Notes: generated from the sequence alone by a model not told the origin. 64,000 nucleotides of DNA from Brevibacillus_D fluminis_A (GCF_052072235.1 NZ_CM125436.1:1110001-1174000), one strand, 5' to 3'. Shown: positions 25,609-34,955, numbered from the stretch's first letter. Program-made: numbers and translations.

Positions 25609-25913
25609 AAATTGGTTCCTTTTGGTTGCATGTAATATCCATATCGTGCGCTGGGAGGAAAAACCTTATTCTGGCTCAAGCGTCGTATCAACTTTCGGAA
25701 AATTGCTTCGTTTAATTCGAGACCTCTTTTTAATCAAATTTACGAACGTTCGCAAGGTGGATTGCGCAGTACCGGGTCTATTAAAAATATCTCATCACCC
25801 CGGGCGGCACGCGAATCCTCGATTTTTGCCCGAGGACATCGAGCCGGTTGCCAATTTCTTTTTGCAGGCGGTTTTGCAGCTGGACCGGCAGGTGGATTAA
25901 CAGGTGAGTCTGC
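25609..25913 (+). other. Intergenic stretch with a possible gene tail
   Basis: No complete gene. A plus-strand frame ending at the TAA 25898-25900 contains RFLPEDIEPVANFFLQAVLQ then LDRQVD, which looks like the end of a larger helical protein, but its upstream part is not protein-like and I cannot name the family. Confidence 0.3.
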
Positions 25914-25953
25914 AAAAACAGCCCGCGCGACCATTTGGCGGCAGGGCTGTTTT
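25914..25953. terminator. Bidirectional terminator downstream of the EthD gene
   Basis: AAAACAGCCC pairs with GGGCTGTTTT around a GC-rich loop. Confidence 0.75.
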
Positions 25954-25973
25954 GTGGTTTTATCCGGGGGAGT

Positions 25974-26285
25974 TTACGCTTGAAGCAGTTTTTCGATATA
26001 CACGTCTGGATTGCCTTCATAGTAGTTCGGAACGTCTGCCTGAAACGCGGGCAGTTTCGGATGGGCGAAAAAGAGATCCAGCGCCTCGCGCGATTCGAAA
26101 AATATGCTGAATGAGTATTGATAGAGCGGGGTTGAACCATCCGGTGCCGTCAGAAACTTTTTCACCTCGCATTTCGTCGCCCCCATGTCCACAATCGCCT
26201 CTTTTACCATAGGGACATGCTTGTTCATATAATAATCTGCGTCAAAAGGTACCCCGTGCTTGTAATAGAAGGATAGAACGATCAT
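25974..26285 (-). CDS. EthD family protein
   Basis: 103 residues from ATG 26285, which overlaps the TetR stop as ATGA with AAGGTG upstream. The pattern FYYKHGVPFDADYYMNKHVP at the N-terminus and PDVYIEKLL at the C-terminus is that of EthD-type ferredoxin-like dimeric alpha-beta barrels. Members take part in degradation of ethers or other organics but many have unknown roles. It is co-transcribed with the TetR regulator. Confidence 0.85.
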   Translation of the reverse strand: MIVLSFYYKHGVPFDADYYMNKHVPMVKEAIVDMGATKCEVKKFLTAPDGSTPLYQYSFSIFFESREALDLFFAHPKLPAFQADVPNYYEGNPDVYIEKLLQA

Positions 26286-26896
26286 TTCATACACACCTTT
26301 CCATTTTTTAATGAGAGTATCGTGGTTACAATCTCTTGCGTAAACGTTTCGTCCAATGGAGCATGGCGATTCAAGAGCCGGTACCAAATGGGCCCGTAGC
26401 AAAGATCGGCGAGAAAATCCAATGTCTGTGATGAATGGATTTCCCCACGTTCCACCCCTTTCTGCAAAATGCTTGCAAGCGCTTCTCTCCGGGAAGAAAT
26501 GAACTCTTTATGGAACATCTGAGAGAAATCTTCATCAAACTGCGATTCAACAATTAATGCGGCAATCATTTTGCCTGTTGGCCCGTTTAAGAGGTTGCAT
26601 GTATTTTGGATGTATTCCGATAGGTCCTGCCTGACAGTTCCGTGATCAGGAACGGGAATTTCCAGTTCACATTGCGATTTCATGGCTTCCAGAACAAGCG
26701 CCGCTTTCGTCGGCCACCACCGATACAAGGTTTGTTTGCCGGCTCCCGAAGCTTTGGCAATCGATTCCATCGATAACTTTTTGTAGCCATGCTGCTCCAT
26801 CAAGCGAATCGTTGTTGAAAGAATGGCATTGGTTACTTCTTGACTCCGCGGGCGGCCGGGCGATGGTTTTTGTGAATGAATGCGATCCTGGGACAT
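26282..26896 (-). CDS. TetR/AcrR family transcriptional regulator
   Basis: 204 residues. The N-terminal DNA-binding domain is clear (AILSTTIRLMEQHGYKKLSM then ESIAKASGAGKQTLYRWWP), and the C-terminal ligand domain is of the TetR_C_11/16 kind. It is the first gene of a two-gene unit with the EthD gene, and its own promoter holds a large palindrome, so autoregulation is likely. Whether the EthD protein makes or removes the ligand is unknown. Confidence 0.9.
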   Translation of the reverse strand: MSQDRIHSQKPSPGRPRSQEVTNAILSTTIRLMEQHGYKKLSMESIAKASGAGKQTLYRWWPTKAALVLEAMKSQCELEIPVPDHGTVRQDLSEYIQNTCNLLNGPTGKMIAALIVESQFDEDFSQMFHKEFISSRREALASILQKGVERGEIHSSQTLDFLADLCYGPIWYRLLNRHAPLDETFTQEIVTTILSLKNGKVCMK

Positions 26897-26920
26897 GTGG
26901 AACCTCGCTTGTGTTTATTA

Positions 26921-26968
26921 ATAATACGATACGTAACGTATTATAATTATTGTTGGGAAATTTATCAA
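26921..26968 (-). promoter_or_regulatory. Promoter and TetR operator of the tetR-ethD unit
   Basis: On the minus strand TTGATA (26963-26968) and TATAAT (26940-26945) are separated by exactly 17 bp. A 24-bp palindrome (26921-26944), arms ATAATACG/CGTATTAT and centre TACGTA with one mismatched pair, overlaps the -10 and start region. Confidence 0.8.
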
Positions 26969-27015
26969 GAGGGAAAGTGGCGTGGTAGTTGGACTGGAAG
27001 GCGAACCCATCAAAA

Positions 27016-27048
27016 AACCAGCCTCATGCCTTGACGGCAGGGCTGGTT
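27016..27048 (-). terminator. Terminator of deoD
   Basis: AACCAGCC pairs with GGCTGGTT; on the minus strand the stem is followed by TTTTTT. Confidence 0.75.
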
Positions 27049-27061
27049 TCGGGTTCATACA

Positions 27062-27766
27062 CTAGCGAATCGCGGTTTCCAATGCGACTTCGATCATGTC
27101 GTTGAACGTTGTTTGGCGCTCTTCGGAGGTCGTCAGCTCGCCTGTAACCAGATGGTCGCTGACGGTGAGGATCGTCAAGCCTTGAATGCCGTATTTGGCA
27201 GCGAGCGTGTACAGCGCAGCCGCTTCCATCTCTACGGCCATGACGCCGTAGCGGCCAAGCTTGAAAGTCATTTCTTGATCTTCGGAATAGAACACATCCG
27301 ACGAGAAAATGTTGCCGACGCGGATGTTCATGTTTTTGGATGTCCCGATTTCGTAAGCGGTGCGGATCAGCTCGAAATCGCCGATCGGTGCGAACGTGTA
27401 GCCGGGGAATGTCCGGTCGTTAAAGGAAGAATCGGTGCAGACCGCTTGGGCGATCAGCACGTCGCGAATTTTTACGCTTTCCTGGATCGCACCGCATGTG
27501 CCGACGCGAATCAGCTTTTTCGCACCGTAATCTTTAATCAATTCGGTTGCATAGATGGAAAAGGACGGAATCCCCATGCCTGATCCTTGCACAGAAATGC
27601 GGTGCCCTTTGTACGTTCCGGTAAAACCGAGCATGCCGCGCACGTTGTTGTAGCATTGCGCGTTTTCAAGAAAAGTTTCTGCAATGTACTTGGCGCGCAA
27701 AGGGTCTCCCGGCATCAAGACGATCTCGGCAATTTCTCCTTGCTTGGCTTCGATATGAACACTCAT
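27062..27766 (-). CDS. deoD: Purine nucleoside phosphorylase, DeoD type
   Basis: 234 residues from ATG 27766 (GGAGGAGTTACAC before it). Motifs of the hexameric bacterial type: MPGDPLRAKYIAETFLE, GSGMGIPSFSIYATEL, RVGTCGAIQ, VEMEAAALY and TVSDHLVTGE with the catalytic Asp. It cleaves purine (deoxy)nucleosides with phosphate to free base and (deoxy)ribose-1-phosphate. It stands alone, but fits functionally with the nucleoside ABC importer at 56-61 kb. Confidence 0.95.
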   Translation of the reverse strand: MSVHIEAKQGEIAEIVLMPGDPLRAKYIAETFLENAQCYNNVRGMLGFTGTYKGHRISVQGSGMGIPSFSIYATELIKDYGAKKLIRVGTCGAIQESVKIRDVLIAQAVCTDSSFNDRTFPGYTFAPIGDFELIRTAYEIGTSKNMNIRVGNIFSSDVFYSEDQEMTFKLGRYGVMAVEMEAAALYTLAAKYGIQGLTILTVSDHLVTGELTTSEERQTTFNDMIEVALETAIR

Positions 27767-27925
27767 GTGTAACTCCTCCAATAAGTAGATTTGGTGGCAG
27801 AAGCATCCTAAAATCGTTGCACATTGCGACGAACTTTATGCATGACTTCAACGTTAGAAGTATTCGGGTTGGGGGGAGGGAAGTCCTGCTTTTGGGGCTT
27901 TGCTTTGGGTTTTGGTGGAGGCGAG

Positions 27926-28143
27926 GGGATTTTCGCAAGAAAGTTCCACAAAAGCGTTGCAATGCCTGCTGGGGGGCGGGGTGAACGGCGCGGCCAAAAA
28001 ATCGGAAACTGCGCCCCAAAGCCACACGCTGCGCGGCGGGTGTATCTCGGGGAAGCGGATGTGGCGCAAAGGCGTTTCCAATTTTTTGCCCGCGCCTGGT
28101 TGGCATTGCAAAAGCTGTTGTTCCACTTTCTTGCGAAAATCCC
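27926..28143. repeat. 218-bp imperfect inverted repeat (fold-back element)
   Basis: The ends are perfect 19-bp inverted repeats (GGGATTTTCGCAAGAAAGT at 27926, complement ending at 28143). Further in, TTGCAATGCC and its complement pair perfectly, then segments of type GGCGCGG-CAAAAAAT-GGAAAC pair with two or three mismatches. The whole element can fold into one long interrupted hairpin. No coding sequence or target-site duplication is visible. It fills most of the 498-bp gap between deoD and the amidohydrolase gene; the rest of that gap shows nothing I can call. Confidence 0.75.
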
Positions 28144-28264
28144 TGGCTGCTCTGGAAGCCCCGTCAGCTGGACGTCTTGGGGGATAAAAAGACAAAAAGG
28201 CAAAAAGGCAAAAACAAATAACAAAAACCGCTAAGGGAAAAACTCCCTTGCGGCTTTTGCATAA

Positions 28265-29695
28265 TTACCCCCGATGGCGTGCGGGCATGACGTCCGCCGG
28301 GATCGGGCATTGGTACGTGTCGTCGCCCAGGCGGTCTTTGAGTTCTTGTTTGGCTTTTGCCAAAAGCTCGGGGTTTTTCATCACTCGCAGGGCGGTGCCG
28401 GCGAGGACTTTGCCTGCCTGGAGCATGCCTTTGTGCGCGATGGAGGTTGCGCCGATGGTGACGACTTGCCAGGTGTGCGCCGGGGTGCCGAGTACCCAGC
28501 ATGCGCCGACGAATTGGGCGGTCGGGGCGAGCCAGCTGACGTCGCCGACATCGGTGGAGCCGCCGATCGGGCGGTTTGAAAGGGCTGGCGAGTACGGCAT
28601 GATGATCTCGGACAGCGGTTTTTCTTTCAGCGCGGCGGCGAGTTCTTTCGGGAACCTGGACAGTTCGTCGGCGATGTCTGCCGCAGCCAGTGTCGCTTGC
28701 AGCTCTTTGGCGAATGCCAGCTCGTCTTCCGTGAATGTCGGCACGCCGATTTCGCTGAGCACGCCGTGCAGCGTCGATTCAAGCGTATTGTTCGGCACCA
28801 GATTGGAGCAGGCTTTGTCAAAGACGATCTCCACTTCCGTTCCGGTCATGAGCGCGGCGCCTTTGGCGATGTTGCAGACCCGCTCGTAAATCTCGTGAAC
28901 CTGCGGCGTTTTCGGAGCGCGGATCAGATAGAGCACCTCTGCGTACGCCTGCACCACGTTTGGCGAAAAGCCGCCGGAATTCGTGATCGCGTAATGAACG
29001 CGGGCATCCTGGATGATGTGCTCACGCAAGTAGTTGACGCCGATATTCATCAGCTCGACCGCATCGAGCGCGCTTCTGCCCAAATGCGGAGAAGCGGCCG
29101 CATGCGAGCTTTTGCCTTTGAATTTGAAATAGACTTGATAGTTGGCGAGCGAGCTTCCCGGCATGACGCCATTGACGGTCATCGGGTGCCAGCACAAGGC
29201 GAAATCGATGTCGTCAAAGCAGCCTTCGCGGGCCATGTATGTTTTGCCGGAGCCGCCTTCCTCGGCCGGACAGCCGTAGTAGCGGACCGTTCCTTCAAGC
29301 CCTTCCTGCTCCATCATGTCTTTGAGGGCGATGGCTGCTGCAAGCGAACCGGTTCCCAGCAAATTGTGCCCGCAGCCATGCCCGTTGCCGCCAGCCTCGA
29401 TCGCTTGTTCGGTCGGGAGCCCTTTTTCCTGGCTCAGTCCGGAGAGAGCATCGTATTCTCCAAGGATCGCGACGACCGGGCTGCCGGAACCGTAGCTCGC
29501 CACGAAGGCGGTCGGCATGTTGGCGATCCCTTTTTCCACGGTGAAGCCTTCTTCTTCAAGCGCTTGGCAGAGCAGCGCAGCGGACTGGGTTTCCTCAAAG
29601 CGGGTTTCCGCGTAGCTCCAGATTTGGTCGCTGATACGAATCAGCTTTTCCTGTTTGTTTTCAATGAATTGAATGATCTTTTGCAAATCGTTCAT
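28265..29695 (-). CDS. M20 family amidohydrolase, AbgB-like
   Basis: 476 residues. Metallopeptidase M20 landmarks: ILGEYDALSGLSQ, GGNGHGCGHNLLG (metal ligands), CPAEEGGSGKT (Glu pair), SSHAAASPH at the dimerisation-domain hinge, and GSTDVGDVSW. This set is typical of AbgB (p-aminobenzoyl-glutamate hydrolase subunit B) and relatives. No AbgA partner is adjacent. The ATG overlaps the MFS gene stop as ATGA, so uptake and hydrolysis are coupled. The substrate is presumably an N-acyl amino acid. Confidence 0.88.
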   Translation of the reverse strand: MNDLQKIIQFIENKQEKLIRISDQIWSYAETRFEETQSAALLCQALEEEGFTVEKGIANMPTAFVASYGSGSPVVAILGEYDALSGLSQEKGLPTEQAIEAGGNGHGCGHNLLGTGSLAAAIALKDMMEQEGLEGTVRYYGCPAEEGGSGKTYMAREGCFDDIDFALCWHPMTVNGVMPGSSLANYQVYFKFKGKSSHAAASPHLGRSALDAVELMNIGVNYLREHIIQDARVHYAITNSGGFSPNVVQAYAEVLYLIRAPKTPQVHEIYERVCNIAKGAALMTGTEVEIVFDKACSNLVPNNTLESTLHGVLSEIGVPTFTEDELAFAKELQATLAAADIADELSRFPKELAAALKEKPLSEIIMPYSPALSNRPIGGSTDVGDVSWLAPTAQFVGACWVLGTPAHTWQVVTIGATSIAHKGMLQAGKVLAGTALRVMKNPELLAKAKQELKDRLGDDTYQCPIPADVMPARHRG

Positions 29696-30906
29696 GCGGC
29701 TTTCGTCCTTTCGTCAAGGTGTGATTGGTTCAGGCGGAGGAAAAAGCAGGTGATGATCGGGATGACCAGCGCCACGATCAGCAAAGTGAATGCTGCATCA
29801 TACGAGCCGCCAAACAGCGTGATCATGTAGCCCATCAGCGTGGGCGCGATCGTTCCGGCCATCTGCCCGCCGAAATACATGATGCCGACTGTGGAGCCCA
29901 TCGAATCCTGCGAAAAATATTTGAGCGGCATGGCGAGCACGACTGTTGTCAGGCCCACGCCCAGATTGGCGATGCACAGATAGGTAACGGCCATCGCGAC
30001 AGAGCCTGCGTTCATCATCAGGAAAAGAGAAATGATGCCGATTAGCGAACCTGCAATAATGATGAAGCGCTCTTTGCCAGCGCCGATTTTGTCCATAAGC
30101 CAGGAGCTGCAGTTGATGGCCAGCAGGGAAAAGACGACGGGAATGATGGAGATCATGCCGGTTTTCACCAGTTCGATATGGCGGACATTGACCCAGTACG
30201 AAGGCATCCAGGAGCTGAGGCCCCAGTTGACCATGCTGATTCCGAAATAGATCAGCATCAGCTTCCACGCGAGCGGGTTTTTCAACACCTTTGCCATCGA
30301 TACGTTCGGGCGGTCGCGCTGCACGCTTTGTCCGGCAGGGCGCAAATATTTCCACAAGAGGAGGGAGAAAACGAACCCGACTGCGCCAAACAAATAAAAC
30401 ATCACATTCCAGCCGACGCTTTTGATCATGAGGGCGGCCAAGAGGGAAGCGACGATGGCACCGATTGCAGTAGCCGAGGTCAGCACGCCTTTTGCCCGTG
30501 CGCGCTCTTCTTTCGGAAACGTTTCGGCCAAGGCGACAGAGCTGGCGGATGGAAAGCTGCCTTCGCCGAGCCCAAAGAGGAAGCGGATGACGAGCAGCGA
30601 CGCGAATGACCAGGCGAAGCCGGTGAAGACGGTGAAGACGGACCAGACCAAAAGCGAGGTCAGGATGACTTTGCGCGAGCCATGCTTGTCGGTTAAATAC
30701 CCGCCGATCAGCTGCATGATGGCGTACGCGAGGAAAAAGCTGCTGATGACCATGCCCGATTGGGTAGGCGTAAGCTGAAATTGTTTGGAGATCGTCACGA
30801 TGGCAATGTTCATCGAGTTTTTGTCGAGATAGTTGACGATCCAGGTTAAGAACAGAAGAGTCAAGACAATGGTTTTCGACTTTTTGTTGTATGCGCTTTC
30901 AATCAT
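29692..30906 (-). CDS. MFS transporter, anion:cation symporter (ACS) type
   Basis: 404 residues from ATG 30906 (GAGGAGG upstream); the frame is open to 31005 but without a start signal. Twelve membrane helices; ACS-type signature WIVNYLDKNSMNIAIVTISK near the N-terminus, GYLTDKHGSRKV in loop 2-3 and FPSASSVALAETFPKEERAR after helix 4. ACS members carry organic acids such as hexuronates or phthalates. It is the first gene of the unit with the amidohydrolase and probably imports its substrate. Confidence 0.88.
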   Translation of the reverse strand: MIESAYNKKSKTIVLTLLFLTWIVNYLDKNSMNIAIVTISKQFQLTPTQSGMVISSFFLAYAIMQLIGGYLTDKHGSRKVILTSLLVWSVFTVFTGFAWSFASLLVIRFLFGLGEGSFPSASSVALAETFPKEERARAKGVLTSATAIGAIVASLLAALMIKSVGWNVMFYLFGAVGFVFSLLLWKYLRPAGQSVQRDRPNVSMAKVLKNPLAWKLMLIYFGISMVNWGLSSWMPSYWVNVRHIELVKTGMISIIPVVFSLLAINCSSWLMDKIGAGKERFIIIAGSLIGIISLFLMMNAGSVAMAVTYLCIANLGVGLTTVVLAMPLKYFSQDSMGSTVGIMYFGGQMAGTIAPTLMGYMITLFGGSYDAAFTLLIVALVIPIITCFFLRLNQSHLDERTKAA

Positions 30907-31129
30907 GTAAGTAAAACCTCCTCGTCTTTGGTGAAGAACCGAAAGTAGCAGCTGTGCAGCGTCGTCGTCACCCTCCTTTTTTATTTTTGGACTTATTTGG
31001 GACATTTCTTAAAATGGATTATAAAACGAACGATTCGCCATTGCAAGAAATTTTCGCAACTTGGTTCGTCCGCATTTCGATGTATAATAAAAGCTAGATT
31101 CGAGCGTTTCAGAAAGGAAACCAGGAAAA

Positions 31130-32413
31130 ATGATAAAGATTGGTGTCATTGCAGCCAATTATTCGATGCAGCGAATAAAAGAAGCAGAGCCGTTTCTGCA
31201 AGGACAGTGCGAGCTCGTTCCGATTCCCTACTACCAATTAAACGAGATCAAGGAGCTGTACGAGCGGCATCGCCCGTTTGTGCACGGGATTTTGTTCAGC
31301 GGACCGCTGGGCTATCTGATCGCCCAAAAAGAAGTAGAATTCGATACCCCGACGTATTTTTTGGACATGACGGAAGGGGATTTCTATAAACGGCTGTTTG
31401 CCATCAGCAATGCGAATAAAACGCTTGATTTTTCCCGCGTTTTCATCGATTTCATCAACGAGCAAAACAACTTTTTGGGATTGAAGGAAGCGCTGCCCGA
31501 GCACGAATTCCCGCACTACATGGAAATCGACTACACGTACGGGATCTATGACCGGATGTTCGAGAAGCATCTGTCGCTGTGGCAGCAGGGAAAAATCGAC
31601 CTGTCGATCACCCGCTTGGGCAACGTCGTCGAACGGCTGAATGAAGCCGGGATTCCCAATGTACTGCTGCTGCCGTCGACAGAATCAATCGTGGAGCGGA
31701 TCAATCAGATTGCAAACGAGCTGCGCATCACGAGCCTCTTGGAAAACCAATGGGCCATGGGCATCATCACGCTGGCTGAAACGGATGATTTCAAGGAGAT
31801 TTTGCTGCACAAGGCGCTTTTGGAATTCAATCAGGCGCAAAAAACGCTGTCGGTCATCCAAAAGAAAAACGGACATTTTGAAGTGATTACGACGTTTGGC
31901 GAATTGAAGCAGATGACCGATCAGTTTACCCATTGCGCGATTCATGCGTATCTTGATCAGGTGCTGCCGTTTCCGGTCAATATCGGCTGGGGGGTCGGCT
32001 CCACGCTGTATCAGGCGAAAACATCTGCGCAAAATGCCAGCAAAGCCGCGATTGCCCACGAGCTCGACTGTTCCTATGTGATCACGGAAAACCAGGATGT
32101 GATCGGGCCGCTCGGGGATGAGACCTGCATCCATTTCACCAATACAGTCGAGCCGCACTATGAACGACTGAGTGAAACGTACGGCGTTTCTGTGCTGCAG
32201 ATTCAAAAGATTCTCGCCGTCCTCGCCAAAATGAAAAGCAGCGAGCTGACGGGAGAAGATTTGGCGTACCATCTGGGGCTGACGCTGCGGCAGGCGAACC
32301 GCATCCTAAACAAGCTGGAAGAGACCGGAGCGGCCAAAGTGTCGTACAAGAAGCAGGAGAAGCTGAAAGGACGCCCGAAAAAGGTCTATCATATCGATTT
32401 CGGCACGTTCTAG
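31130..32413 (+). CDS. Two-domain transcriptional regulator with C-terminal winged helix
   Basis: 427 residues. The N-terminal half reads like a receptor (IGVIAANYSMQRIKEAEPFL, GIPNVLLLPSTESIVERI). The middle (LPFPVNIGWGVGSTLYQAKT, SAQNASKAAIAHELD) resembles a degenerate GGDEF-like domain as in CdaR/PucR regulators. The C-terminal 100 residues form a winged helix (LTGEDLAYHLGLTLRQANRI, LNKLEETGAAKVSYKK). It is divergent from the MFS-amidohydrolase pair and is the likely regulator of that unit. The family is known to me only by pattern. Confidence 0.75.
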   Translation: MIKIGVIAANYSMQRIKEAEPFLQGQCELVPIPYYQLNEIKELYERHRPFVHGILFSGPLGYLIAQKEVEFDTPTYFLDMTEGDFYKRLFAISNANKTLDFSRVFIDFINEQNNFLGLKEALPEHEFPHYMEIDYTYGIYDRMFEKHLSLWQQGKIDLSITRLGNVVERLNEAGIPNVLLLPSTESIVERINQIANELRITSLLENQWAMGIITLAETDDFKEILLHKALLEFNQAQKTLSVIQKKNGHFEVITTFGELKQMTDQFTHCAIHAYLDQVLPFPVNIGWGVGSTLYQAKTSAQNASKAAIAHELDCSYVITENQDVIGPLGDETCIHFTNTVEPHYERLSETYGVSVLQIQKILAVLAKMKSSELTGEDLAYHLGLTLRQANRILNKLEETGAAKVSYKKQEKLKGRPKKVYHIDFGTF

Positions 32414-32427
32414 TTTTACAGACAACG

Positions 32428-32471
32428 AAAAAAACCGACAGGCATCGGAATGATCGCCTGTCGGTTTTTTT
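32428..32471. terminator. Bidirectional terminator
   Basis: AAAACCGACAGGC pairs with GCCTGTCGGTTTT. It is shared by the convergent genes at 31130 and 32482. Confidence 0.9.
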
Positions 32472-32481
32472 GTGTTTCTTG

Positions 32482-33039
32482 TTACACGGTGCGCTCGCGC
32501 AGGATATACGCATCGTAGCCGATTCGATCGGGCGAATCCGCGATCAGCGTCCCTTTCTTGTAGCGGCGCAGCGTCCAGAGAATGATAAAGTCGCCGCAGC
32601 TGCCGATGATCATGAAGCTGCCCCACAAATACCAGAAGAGAGACTGCGCGAAATAGGCGAGCAAAAAGGGGATCAGTCCGAGCGCGATTGCGGGCAGCAC
32701 CGCTGCAAACCGGTAATGCGCGACGGAAATGGGCTTCACGCAGCTGGCGAAAACGATCAGCTTGCTCCACACGACGCCGAAGCGGAGGTCCTTCCAGGCC
32801 GACTTTCCCCCGCACCAGAACCCGATCCCATGCAGCGCTTCATGCACGATGATGCCTGCGATCATGAGCAGGAAAAACAAGAGCACATCGGAAATGTCCA
32901 CTGAAAACGAAATGGCGCGACCGCTTCCGTAGAAGAGCAGGGCCGCCAGAAAAAACACGACGGAAAACACCAGGCTAAACACGTTGGCCCGCAATGGCTT
33001 CAGCTCCACCGGCACTTTTTCGTATGACTGGTCCAGCAT
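32482..33039 (-). CDS. DUF3267 family membrane zincin-like protein
   Basis: 185 residues from ATG 33039 (GGAGGAATTTC upstream). It has four hydrophobic segments and a zinc-binding HEALH motif inside IVHEALHGIGFW, plus a second-site GDFIILW near the end. DUF3267 proteins resemble site-2-type intramembrane metalloproteases, but their substrates are unknown. It stands alone. Confidence 0.85.
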   Translation of the reverse strand: MLDQSYEKVPVELKPLRANVFSLVFSVVFFLAALLFYGSGRAISFSVDISDVLLFFLLMIAGIIVHEALHGIGFWCGGKSAWKDLRFGVVWSKLIVFASCVKPISVAHYRFAAVLPAIALGLIPFLLAYFAQSLFWYLWGSFMIIGSCGDFIILWTLRRYKKGTLIADSPDRIGYDAYILRERTV

Positions 33040-33665
33040 GAAATTCCTCCAATCTTTCCTCGATGTGGAAAACATTAGCATGGCGTCCCGAGGGTGTAAA
33101 GACTGATTTCTGCCGAAATGGGCCAATTCCCCCGCTCTCACATGGTCGATTCGCATATTTTGCCAAGCGTCGATCGTTGTCCGTTTCCTCTTTTTCCTCT
33201 GCTGCATTATCTGGCAATATCGCAAAAGGAAGTGAGGTGTTTGGGATGCGTCGGTTTCGCTTTAAAACAGATGTGGTTACGATCATCTTTCGCCGCAACA
33301 GGTATGGCTTCAGGATCATCACGTCGTTTCGGGTAATCGGCACGGCTTTTCCATGCCGTCGATTCCTGGTCGTTGGCGGTCGTGTACGTGCAGCGCAGCG
33401 CTGCTTGCTTAACCATGGCTTCCGTTTGATCTTGCACAAAAATAATGTGCTTGTTTTCAAACGCCGCCGGAAACACGGGTAAAAAGGGCTGGAAAGCGAA
33501 AAGAACCGCCGTGCTGGTCATCCGCATGGCGGTTCTTTTGTGCGACTTCTTCAGGCGTCATCCCGATGACAGGAATAAGGGAAGAACTGGAGAAATAGTT
33601 GGATGAAAGCGTTTTTACGAAGTTGACGGCACCATATCTTGCGAGAAACGGGGAGGAAGATGAAC
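33040..33665 (+). other. Intergenic stretch with low-confidence ORFs on both strands
   Basis: A plus-strand ORF at 33246-33482 (78 codons) has GGAAGTGAGGTG before its ATG but a very basic, unconvincing product. A minus-strand frame at 33207-33527 contains more protein-like text (KHIIFVQDQTEAMVKQAALR, DYPKRRDDPEAIPVAAKDD) but lacks a start signal. At most one can be real; the minus frame may be a gene remnant. Confidence 0.3.
33500..33540. terminator. Bidirectional terminator
   Basis: AAAAGAACCGCC pairs perfectly with GGCGGTTCTTTT. Confidence 0.8.
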
Positions 33666-34886
33666 ATGATTGCCAAGCTTTTTGCCAGATTGGAAGAGTT
33701 GTATCCGGAAGCCGTGCAGTTTCGCCGGGACTTGCATATGTATCCGGAGCTGTCCTTTCATGAGGTGAATACGCCGGAAAAAGTCGCGGATACGCTGCGC
33801 AGCCTGGGGCTGGACGTGCGCACGGGCGTCGGCGGCAGAGGTGTGGTCGGGCTGCTTACTGGCGGCAAATCGGGCAAAACCGTAGCCTTGCGCGCAGATT
33901 TTGATGCGCTGCCGATTCAGGACGAAAAAGACGTCCCCTACAAATCGCGGATTCCCGGCGTCATGCATGCGTGCGGACACGATATTCACACAGCAGCGCT
34001 GCTCAGCGTGGCAAAGGTTTTGAGCGAATTTCGCGACGAACTCCCCGGCAATGTGGTCTTTATCCACCAGTTTGCAGAGGAAGTGATCCCCGGCGGCGCC
34101 AAACCGATGATCGAAGACGGCTGCCTCGACGGGGTTGATGTCATTTTCGGTGCGCATGTGGCGTCCAGCATTCCGGTGGGGCAGATCGGCGTGGGCGAAG
34201 GGTACATGATGGCAGCGGGCGATTCGTTTGAAATCGAGCTGATCGGCAAAGGGGCGCACGGTGCTTATCCGCATCTGTCCGTCGATCCGCTTGTGCTCGG
34301 CAGTCAGCTTGTCGTCAATCTGCAGCAAATCGTCAGCAGACGTGTCGACCCGCTCAAGCCTGCGGTCATTACATGCGGAACCTTTACGAGCGGACAAGCC
34401 TACAACGTCATCCCTGAAACAGCCAAAATTACAGGAACCGTGCGGACTTTCCATGAAGATGTCCGCGATCTGATCGAGGAAGCGATCGGCCAGGTGGCGG
34501 CCGCCACATGCGAAGGGGCCGGTGCGACGGTACGCTACACGTATACGCGCGGCTATCCGGCGCTGTTCAACCATGAAAAAGAGACGAAGCGCGTCGAGGA
34601 GCTGGCCAAAGCGATGTACGGCGAGGAAAACGTGATGCAGCTGCCGCCGGCGATGGGGATGGAGGATTTCGCCTACTATGTGCAAAAAGTGCCGGGCACG
34701 TTCTTCAATGTGGGCGGGATGAACCCGGACATTCAAGCGACCTATCCGCACCACCATCCCAAATTCGATGTGGACGAGCGCTCCATGCGCGGCATTGGCC
34801 AGCTGTTCATCGCGGCCGTGCTGCACTATTTGACCGACGGCGAGGTCGTGCCTGCACGGGTCGGAACCGAGGCGGGCGTTTTTTAA
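33666..34886 (+). CDS. M20/M40 family amidohydrolase (N-acyl-L-amino acid amidohydrolase type)
   Basis: 406 residues from ATG 33666, which has GGAGG 9 nt upstream; ATG 33660 is too close to it. Motifs: RRDLHMYPELSFHE, LRADFDALPIQ, HACGHDIHTAALL, QFAEEVIPGGAKPM, GKGAHGAYPH and MGMEDFAYY, all standard for HipO/AmaA-type enzymes that deacylate amino acids. Substrate unknown. A strong terminator follows. Confidence 0.92.
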   Translation: MIAKLFARLEELYPEAVQFRRDLHMYPELSFHEVNTPEKVADTLRSLGLDVRTGVGGRGVVGLLTGGKSGKTVALRADFDALPIQDEKDVPYKSRIPGVMHACGHDIHTAALLSVAKVLSEFRDELPGNVVFIHQFAEEVIPGGAKPMIEDGCLDGVDVIFGAHVASSIPVGQIGVGEGYMMAAGDSFEIELIGKGAHGAYPHLSVDPLVLGSQLVVNLQQIVSRRVDPLKPAVITCGTFTSGQAYNVIPETAKITGTVRTFHEDVRDLIEEAIGQVAAATCEGAGATVRYTYTRGYPALFNHEKETKRVEELAKAMYGEENVMQLPPAMGMEDFAYYVQKVPGTFFNVGGMNPDIQATYPHHHPKFDVDERSMRGIGQLFIAAVLHYLTDGEVVPARVGTEAGVF

Positions 34887-34905
34887 GCAATCTCCCCAAA
34901 AATAC

Positions 34906-34949
34906 GAAAAAAACCTGCTCCCACGCGGCGGCGCTGGGGCAGGTTTTTT
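34906..34949. terminator. Bidirectional terminator
   Basis: AAACCTGCTCCCA pairs with TGGGGCAGGTTT, with A- and T-runs outside. Confidence 0.85.
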
Positions 34950-34955
34950 ATGTGC

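Noticed and set aside
33615..34826. A 403-codon open frame antisense to the M20 peptidase
   Set aside because: His/Arg/Phe-rich text typical of an antisense shadow; the plus-strand gene has all M20 motifs.
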